From Gemmataceae bacterium (lineage in GTDB: Bacteria; Planctomycetota; Planctomycetia; Gemmatales; Gemmataceae), in NCBI GenBank assembly GCA_025056835.1, contig JANWVS010000185.1, forward strand, positions 1-5,334: a stretch of 5,334 bases of DNA, written 5' to 3'. Below, piece after piece: positions 1-4,256 of the stretch (its first letter is position 1; the number at the start of each line of letters is the position of its first letter). The notes under the pieces are model-generated. The model saw only the letters and a list, made by a program, of their open reading frames with translations, was not told the origin of the DNA and did no database searches. The position numbers were made by a program, and so were the translations under genes.

Positions 1-1007
1 ATCGCCCGACACAACTCCGACACACCCGCGCCGGTCTTGGCCGAGACGCGCACCGCAGCGGGCCGTTCGCTCCAATCCCACGCCGCGGGCAGGTCTGTTT
101 TGTTGACGACCACGAGTCCCTGCCAGCCCTCCGGCGGCGGCAGCGGCGGAGCGGAGCCATCGAGCAGCCACACGACAAGATCCGCCGACTGCTGCGCCCG
201 CCAGGCACGTGCGATCCCAGCCGATTCGAGGGGATCGGCTGCCGTCCGCAGGCCGGCGGTGTCGGCCAAGTCAATGGGCCAACCGTCGAGGGCGATGGTC
301 GTCGTCACCACGTCGCGCGTCGTGCCCGGCAACGGCGCTACCAGGCTGCGCGCAAACCCCACCAAGGCGTTGTTGAGGCTGCTCTTGCCGACGTTGGGCG
401 GGCCTGCCAAGACCACCCGCCAAGGCTGCATCAGGTGTTCTCCCACCGGGACCAAATCGAGGAGGCGGCGCAGCCGTGTCGCGACCTCGTCCCGCCGCCC
501 TTGTTGCCAACAACGCCGCAGGTCGGTCATAGCTTGCTCGAAGGCCCCGTGCCATTGGTCCAGGGCTATGGCTGCGGTGCGCGTCGTCGGCGCATGGAGC
601 AGAAGTTTTTCGGCCTCGGCCCGCCACGGCGGCAGGTGGCGCTTCGCAAAGTCTTCCGCGGCCGTGATTGCCGCACCGTGGTCCCGATACAACTCTTGCA
701 GCAAGCGGACGACTTCGGGACCGCCATGACAATGGACTTCAACCCACGGCTCGGGCGCCGCTTGTCGGACGAGGACGACGACTTCGTCGGCGCCGCCCTT
801 GGTCGCCTCGCCCAGCCAACCGAGCCAAAAGTCGCCCGGCGAAGGGTTGTCGGGCAGGGGAGAAGCGGCTGCCTCCTGGCGCCGACCGCGCCGAAACAAG
901 CGCCGCGTCACGGCCCAGGCTTCCGGCCCACGCACCGCTAGCACGGCAATGGCGCTCCGCCCCGGCGGCGTCAGGCACGTGACCTCGGTGGGCGTGGTCC
1001 CTGTCAT
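1..1007 (-). CDS. mnmE: MnmE/TrmE-family tRNA modification GTPase, divergent (C-terminus cut by window edge)
   Basis: 335 codons are visible, running off the left edge. In the family, MnmE works with MnmG to modify U34 of certain tRNAs, using a folate-binding N-domain and a K+-stimulated G domain. Seen here: an N-domain with TPPGRSAIAVLAVRGP near residues 13-28 and HCHGG at 92-96; a helical segment at about 110-195; then G1 GPPNVGKSS (202-210), G2 GTTRD (228-232), G3 DTAGLR (249-254), G4 NKTD (302-305) and G5 SAK (322-324). Asn205 matches the K+-coordinating Asn of E. coli MnmE (Asn226), and Glu261, 12 residues after the G3 Asp, matches its catalytic Glu282. The helical domain is shortened and lacks the usual FLNGK-type stretch, and the SYTGED-like motif before HCHGG is missing. 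The start is ATG at 1005-1007 with GGAG 8 nt upstream. It is the last visible gene of the obgE-coaX cluster. The family's C-terminal CxGK cysteine motif would lie outside the window, so its presence is unknown. An MnmE-like paralogue rather than the working MnmE is possible. Confidence 0.87.
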   Translation of the reverse strand, partial: MTGTTPTEVTCLTPPGRSAIAVLAVRGPEAWAVTRRLFRRGRRQEAAASPLPDNPSPGDFWLGWLGEATKGGADEVVVLVRQAAPEPWVEVHCHGGPEVVRLLQELYRDHGAAITAAEDFAKRHLPPWRAEAEKLLLHAPTTRTAAIALDQWHGAFEQAMTDLRRCWQQGRRDEVATRLRRLLDLVPVGEHLMQPWRVVLAGPPNVGKSSLNNALVGFARSLVAPLPGTTRDVVTTTIALDGWPIDLADTAGLRTAADPLESAGIARAWRAQQSADLVVWLLDGSAPPLPPPEGWQGLVVVNKTDLPAAWDWSERPAAVRVSAKTGAGVSELCRA

Positions 1008-1015
1008 CGATCCTG

Positions 1016-1019
1016 CTCC
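1016..1019 (-). promoter_or_regulatory. Ribosome binding site of the mnmE-like gene
   Basis: GGAG on the minus strand lies 8 nt before the ATG at 1005-1007, inside the 40-nt gap after the coaX stop. It supports this start for a gene whose 3' end is missing. The gap shows no hairpin or promoter that I can support, which fits co-transcription with coaX. Confidence 0.55.
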
Positions 1020-1047
1020 GTCGAAGGTTGTTTCGCGCCTCGGAAAG

Positions 1048-1791
1048 TCATGGTCCGGCCAGCGCTTGGGCACACCGCCTCATCCCCTCCAAAGTCATTT
1101 CCGGCCAGACGCGCACCGTCAGGTCTAATTGTGTCGCCAGCATTTCGGCGTCGCCTCCCGTGAGAAACACGTCGGTCGGCGGAGCGGTCATGCGACTGGC
1201 AGCCCATAGCACTCCACCGACGGCAGCACTGATTGTGCCCGAGCGGACGGCGTCTTCCGTGTTCTTGGCCGGCAACACGACGACGCCCAAGTCGTCAACC
1301 ATCGGCAACAGCGCGGTATATTCATGCAGGGCCTTGGTCATGAGCCGCAGTCCCGGCAGGATAACTCCGCCTTGAAAGACGCCGTGGCGATCGAGCAAGT
1401 CCACCGTGATCGCCGTGCCTGCCCCGATCATCAACGCCGCACGATCCTTGCTCCGCGCTGCATTGGCCGCGACGGCGTTGAACAAGCGGTCGATGCCGAC
1501 TCGCTCGGGACAATCGACGTTGAGACGCAACGGCACCTGCCGATGGGAATCCACGACGCGGACCTGCTGATACTGTTTCCGGAGCCACTCGGCCAATCGC
1601 TCGCGCTGTTGTGGATTTGGGCCGGCCAGCAGCCAGCACGTACCCGCCGGTGGATTCCATAGTTGCAAGTGCTGCGTCCAGGCGCGTTGATCGTCCAGCG
1701 GCAACGAGACCATCGCCTCCACCGCGTCGACGGAACACCGGCCCCACTTGAGCCGCGTATTGCCGACGTCAGCCACGATCAGCGGGACCAT
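1048..1791 (-). CDS. coaX: Type III pantothenate kinase
   Basis: This enzyme phosphorylates pantothenate with ATP in the cytoplasm, the first step of coenzyme A synthesis. The 247-aa length is normal for CoaX, an ASKHA-fold kinase. Motifs seen: ADVGNTRLKWG (7-17) with Asp8; GIDRLFNAVAA (99-109) with Asp101; GAGTAITVD (123-131); FQGGVILPGLRLMTKALHEY (139-158), the conserved glycine-rich substrate/dimer segment; and TGGDAE (211-216). The oddity is residue 123: the family motif is DxGTAxTxD, with Asp125 in the Thermotoga maritima enzyme, but here the codon is GGG (Gly). The start is ATG at 1789-1791, with a strong GGGGAG site 5 nt upstream and MVPLIVADVGNT matching the family N-terminus. The frame is open further upstream, but that part has no CoaX character and lies over obgE. 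The first 13 nt overlap the end of obgE, so translational coupling is likely. The family is certain; whether the Gly change affects activity is open. Confidence 0.95.
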   Translation of the reverse strand: MVPLIVADVGNTRLKWGRCSVDAVEAMVSLPLDDQRAWTQHLQLWNPPAGTCWLLAGPNPQQRERLAEWLRKQYQQVRVVDSHRQVPLRLNVDCPERVGIDRLFNAVAANAARSKDRAALMIGAGTAITVDLLDRHGVFQGGVILPGLRLMTKALHEYTALLPMVDDLGVVVLPAKNTEDAVRSGTISAAVGGVLWAASRMTAPPTDVFLTGGDAEMLATQLDLTVRVWPEMTLEGMRRCAQALAGP

Positions 1792-2816
1792 GACGGCTCC
1801 CCGGAACGTGTCGGTCCCGTTTCGGCTGATGCTGACTGAAGCAGCCGTGCGACGTTGCCGACCAGGTACGCCAGGCCTTGGCCTGTGACCGCGGACACCG
1901 CCACGACTTCGCGACCGAGGGTCCGTTCCAGGCGCTGCCGCACCTCGCTGCTGCCGGTCAGCTCGCACTTGCTCAGCGCGATCAACTCCGGTTTTTCCGG
2001 CAGGCCGTGGCCATGAAGTTCCAGCTCGCGGCGGACGGTGCGATAGTTGTCCACGGGATCGCTGCCGTCGGCCGGGAACGGCTCGACCAGATGAACGATG
2101 ACGCGCGTACGTTCGACGTGACGCAGGAACTCATGGCCCAGGCCGACGCCTTGATGCGCTCCCTCGATCAGACCCGGCAAGTCGGCAAGCACAAAGGAAG
2201 CGTCGTGGCCAAGGCGGACGATGCCGAGGTTGGGATGTTTCGTCGTGAAGGGATAATCGGCGATTTCCGGCTGGGCCTGCGACAGTCGACTAAGAAGGGT
2301 CGATTTGCCGGCATTGGGTAGGCCGACCAGACCGGCATCGGCAATGACCTTCAACTCGAGGATCAGCCAACGTTCCTCGCCTTTTTGGCCGGGTTCGGTC
2401 TCGCGCGGGGTGCGATTGGTGGGACTGGCAAAGAAACGGTTTCCCCGACCGCCGCGGCCGCCCTTGCCTACGACAACTTCCTCGCCGGGTTGGGCGAGAT
2501 CACGGATGACATGGCCGCGCTCGCGGTCATAGACGATCGTCCCTGGGGGAACGCGGATGATGAGATCGCGGCCGTTTTTGCCGGTGCAGTTGGCCGGGCC
2601 GCCGTGGCCGCCGTTCTGGGCCTTCCAGAATTTGCGATTGACGAGCGGAGCCAAATGGTCTGCCTGCGGGTCGGCGCGCAGGATGACGTTGCCGCCATGC
2701 CCGCCGTCGCCGCCGTCGGGTCCGCCGCGCGGTTCGTACTTTTCCCGGCGAAAGCTGAGGCAGCCGCGGCCGCCGTCGCCCCCCTTGACAAAAATCTCCA
2801 CGCGATCGACGAACAT
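1779..2816 (-). CDS. obgE: GTPase Obg/CgtA, ribosome-assembly GTPase, short C-terminal form
   Basis: Obg binds the large ribosomal subunit and takes part in its late assembly and in growth and stress control. The 345-aa product has the two core domains in order. The glycine-rich Obg fold spans about residues 1-158 (start MFVDRVEIFVKGGDGG, later GGHGGP and GKGGRGGRGN). The G domain follows: G1 GLPNAGKST (165-173), G2 YPFTTKHPNLG (188-198), G3 DLPGLIEGAHQGVGLGHEFL (212-231) and G5 SAVTGQG (308-314). G4 reads SKCE (282-285) instead of NKxD. Only about 17 Ser/Pro-rich residues follow the G domain, so the C-terminal OCT domain of the roughly 430-aa Bacillus protein is absent and the acidic tail of the roughly 390-aa E. 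coli protein is not seen. The ATG is firm: an in-frame TAA lies six codons upstream with no start codon between. AGGG stands 5 nt before the ATG. Unlike in many bacteria, no rplU or rpmA lies directly upstream; a divergent gene does. Confidence 0.97.
   Translation of the reverse strand: MFVDRVEIFVKGGDGGRGCLSFRREKYEPRGGPDGGDGGHGGNVILRADPQADHLAPLVNRKFWKAQNGGHGGPANCTGKNGRDLIIRVPPGTIVYDRERGHVIRDLAQPGEEVVVGKGGRGGRGNRFFASPTNRTPRETEPGQKGEERWLILELKVIADAGLVGLPNAGKSTLLSRLSQAQPEIADYPFTTKHPNLGIVRLGHDASFVLADLPGLIEGAHQGVGLGHEFLRHVERTRVIVHLVEPFPADGSDPVDNYRTVRRELELHGHGLPEKPELIALSKCELTGSSEVRQRLERTLGREVVAVSAVTGQGLAYLVGNVARLLQSASAETGPTRSGEPSWSR
1797..1802 (-). promoter_or_regulatory. Ribosome binding site of coaX, inside the obgE coding end
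   Basis: GGGGAG on the minus strand sits 5 nt before the coaX ATG and within the last codons of obgE. It decides the coaX start against the longer open frame upstream. Its position suggests that ribosomes finishing obgE help start coaX. Confidence 0.7.
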
Positions 2817-2839
2817 GCACGCCCTGGCCTTTTACTCCC

Positions 2840-2868
2840 ATTGTAGCGAGGCAGCCGCCGGACCCAAA
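2840..2868 (-). promoter_or_regulatory. Possible sigma-70-type promoter for obgE-coaX-mnmE
   Basis: On the minus strand TACAAT (2840-2845) matches the -10 consensus TATAAT in five of six positions. A spacer of 17 nt leads to TTTGGG (2863-2868), which matches TTGACA poorly. Transcription from here would give a leader of about 17 nt before the obgE ATG. Only the -10 part is persuasive, and it is an AT-rich spot in GC-rich DNA. Confidence 0.3.
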
Positions 2869-2955
2869 GTGGCTCGCGGGGCCGCCAGCTGCGCAAGTTT
2901 CGCGGTCCGGTGCGTTGCCCCCATGAGCTGCCGACACCCCAAGCCCCCTGACGCT

Positions 2956-2959
2956 GGAG
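2956..2959 (+). promoter_or_regulatory. Ribosome binding site of the small secreted-protein gene
   Basis: GGAG lies 7 nt before the ATG at 2967. It supports this short ORF as a real gene and fixes its start directly ahead of the signal peptide. Confidence 0.65.
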
Positions 2960-2966
2960 TAAAACC

Positions 2967-3332
2967 ATGATCCGTCACGCTTGCGCCGCCGCGCTGCTGC
3001 TGGCCCTCGTCTGTCCCACCACCCAAGCCCAAATAATTGTCGGCCCGATGATCCCGGCGCCGATCTGGAATCGAGTATATCTCGTGCAGGTGCGCACCTG
3101 GACATGGAGCGAACGCACGTTTGCCAATGATCGGGATGCCGTACGCTTTGCCCAGGCCATGCGCAGCCAAGGCCGAGCGGCCTACGTGCAACGCCACGCC
3201 TGGCACACCCGCGTTCGCTTCCAGGTTCCCGCCTGGCAAACGTATCAGGTGACGTACAACCACTTTCAAGCGCACCAGCTCGAGCGCTGGTTGGAATGGC
3301 GAGGTTTCGACGCCCGCGTGATTCCCTATTGA
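2967..3332 (+). CDS. Small secreted Trp-rich protein of unknown function, possible SPOR-like fold
   Basis: I do not recognise this 121-aa protein by family. Residues 1-21 look like a Sec signal peptide: a basic start (MIRH), a hydrophobic core AALLLALV and a plausible cut after TQA (19-21). Cys16 is preceded by Val, so a lipobox is unlikely. The mature part of about 100 residues has 7 Trp. It shows two similar halves: a strand (VYLVQVRTW, 37-45), a helix (about 53-68) and a strand (AAYVQ, 71-75); then a strand (TRVRFQVPAW, 81-90), a helix (about 98-112) and a strand (DARVI, 115-119). That order of strand-helix-strand twice over about 80 residues resembles SPOR peptidoglycan-binding domains, but this is pattern inference. 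Reality as a gene is supported by a good ribosome site, high GC at third codon positions and the signal peptide. It is the only plus-strand gene here, divergent from obgE, and its end overlaps the end of the hydratase gene by 7 nt. Confidence 0.8.
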   Translation: MIRHACAAALLLALVCPTTQAQIIVGPMIPAPIWNRVYLVQVRTWTWSERTFANDRDAVRFAQAMRSQGRAAYVQRHAWHTRVRFQVPAWQTYQVTYNHFQAHQLERWLEWRGFDARVIPY

Positions 3333-4117
3333 ACCCACGGCGGACGTTGCTTGGCGAAAAACGCGCGCAGCCCCTGCTGACACTCGACGGACAGCCGCGG
3401 CGCGGCGCTGGCCTGGGCGGCTTGTTCGACCGACAACGCCTGACGGGAAAACGCATGGAGCAATTCCTTGGTCCGCGCCAGCGCTTGCGGCCCCCCCTCC
3501 GCCAGCGCCTGCGCCCAGGCCAACGCCTGCGGCAGCAATTGCTCGGCCGGGACCACAGCATTGACCAGACCGCAACGCAGGGCGGCCTCCGCGTCGATCA
3601 TTTCGCCGGTCAACAGCAAATACCGCGCGGTCCGCTCGCCGACGTGGCGGAGCAGGTGCGGCATGACCATCGCAGCCACCAGGCCGCGGCGCACTTCCGG
3701 ATAACCGAAACGCGCTTCCGGCGCGGCCACGGCCAGATCGCAGACCGTCACCAGCCCGGCTCCCCCCGCCACTGCCGGCCCTTGTACCGCGGCAATCGTC
3801 GGCTTGGGAAGGGTGTAAATCAAGTCGTACAACCGCCCCAAGCGCAAAGCATTTTCCCAAATATCGGCATCGGTGCGCCCCGGGGATCGGGCCAGGTCCT
3901 CGAGCGCTTGTTGCAGTTCGGCAAGGTCCATACCGGCGCAAAACACCGGGCCGGCGGCCGCGAGGATCACACAGCGTGCCGCGGCGTCCTCGCGCGCGCG
4001 GGTCATGGCCTCCGACAGAGCGTCTATCAGGGCACGGCTCAGAGCATTGCGTTTGTCGGCGCGCTCCAGCCGGATCAACGCCGCCGCAGGCACGTTGGCA
4101 TAGGAAACAAGCGACAT
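3326..4117 (-). CDS. Enoyl-CoA hydratase/isomerase (crotonase) family protein
   Basis: A crotonase-fold enzyme acting on acyl-CoA thioesters in the cytoplasm; the substrate cannot be told from sequence. From the ATG at 4115-4117 it is 263 aa, the usual length. Seen: ADKRNAL (20-26) and PVFCAGMDL (57-65), which carry the CoA site and first oxyanion-hole residue; KPTIAAVQGPAVAGGAGLV (105-123), the second; FGYPEVRRGL (137-146), where Glu141 matches Glu164 of rat mitochondrial hydratase; ERTARYLLLTGE (161-172) and GLVNAVVP (183-190); and a typical end of AFFAKQRPPW. The position of rat Glu144 holds Gly121, so only one of the two catalytic glutamates is present. That is compatible with specialised hydratases, isomerases or other crotonase reactions. 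A GTG at 4136-4138 would add 7 residues; I prefer the ATG because 26 residues before and through KRNAL is the family norm, and neither start has a strong ribosome site. The right-edge gene lies 139 nt upstream on the same strand. Confidence 0.9.
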   Translation of the reverse strand: MSLVSYANVPAAALIRLERADKRNALSRALIDALSEAMTRAREDAAARCVILAAAGPVFCAGMDLAELQQALEDLARSPGRTDADIWENALRLGRLYDLIYTLPKPTIAAVQGPAVAGGAGLVTVCDLAVAAPEARFGYPEVRRGLVAAMVMPHLLRHVGERTARYLLLTGEMIDAEAALRCGLVNAVVPAEQLLPQALAWAQALAEGGPQALARTKELLHAFSRQALSVEQAAQASAAPRLSVECQQGLRAFFAKQRPPWVQ

Positions 4118-4256
4118 GGCAACTGGCTCACGCTGCACGGAGTCGACTCACGGCACGGCTCAACTCGCTTCGAGCGTTCGCCGGCCAAACGACATGGATG
4201 TTGTCGCCGCCCGAGGCCGCGACGGCAATGGCGACCAGGGCGCGAGCCGGCCGCGC
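4118..4256 (-). other. Gap between the ATPase-like gene and the hydratase gene; frame stays open past the stop
   Basis: These 139 nt show no clear promoter or terminator. On the minus strand the frame of the upstream gene stays open for 42 codons after its TGA (4257-4259), to a second TGA at 4128-4130. That stretch has high third-position GC and encodes a mixed hydrophobic-then-polar peptide (for example ALVAIAVAASGGDNIHVVWP) but has no ATG, GTG or TTG near its beginning. A 10-bp palindrome GAGTCGACTC lies at 4140-4149. None of this is strong enough to call a gene or regulatory site. Confidence 0.4.

Larger units (their letters stand above)
2830..2964. repeat. Inverted pair of the 9-mer GGAGTAAAA flanking the divergent region
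   Basis: TTTTACTCC at 2830-2838 is the exact reverse complement of GGAGTAAAA at 2956-2964; 117 nt lie between the arms. The plus-strand copy holds the Shine-Dalgarno site of the secreted-protein gene. The minus-strand copy lies too far from the obgE ATG (18 nt from GGAG) to be its ribosome site. It could be a shared operator half-site or coincidence. Confidence 0.35.
2817..2966. other. Divergent intergenic region between obgE and the small secreted-protein gene
   Basis: These 150 nt separate two genes that start outward from each other, so promoters for both should lie here. Visible are a TACAAT hexamer facing obgE and the same 9-mer, GGAGTAAAA, in opposite orientation near each gene (2830-2838 and 2956-2964). 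I see no convincing sigma-70 -35/-10 pair facing the plus-strand gene, no hairpin and no small gene. Confidence 0.6.

Noticed and set aside
37..941. Plus-strand open frames (37-729 and 435-941) opposite the left-edge gene
   Set aside because: The minus strand encodes a full set of MnmE G motifs over this whole stretch; the plus-strand translations are Arg/Ser-rich shadows.
1792..1968. Longer coaX reading frame with 59 extra N-terminal residues
   Set aside because: The extra part is Arg/Gly-rich, lies over obgE in another frame and has no CoaX similarity. The ATG at 1789-1791 has a strong ribosome site and a family-like N-terminus.
2967..3014. Lipoprotein signal at Cys16 of the small secreted protein
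   Set aside because: The residue before Cys is Val and the preceding ones are Ala-Leu, which does not fit the lipobox; a plain Sec cut after Ala21 fits better.
2527..3941. Two long minus-strand open frames (2527-3561 and 2832-3941) crossing the obgE start, the divergent region and the small plus-strand gene
   Set aside because: Their translations are low-complexity Arg/Ala/Gly/Pro strings with no family motifs. They overlap obgE, the signal-peptide gene and the hydratase gene in other frames.
4140..4149. GAGTCGACTC palindrome as an operator for the hydratase gene
   Set aside because: It is a single perfect 10-mer with no extension of the symmetry and no second copy seen; chance is enough to explain it.
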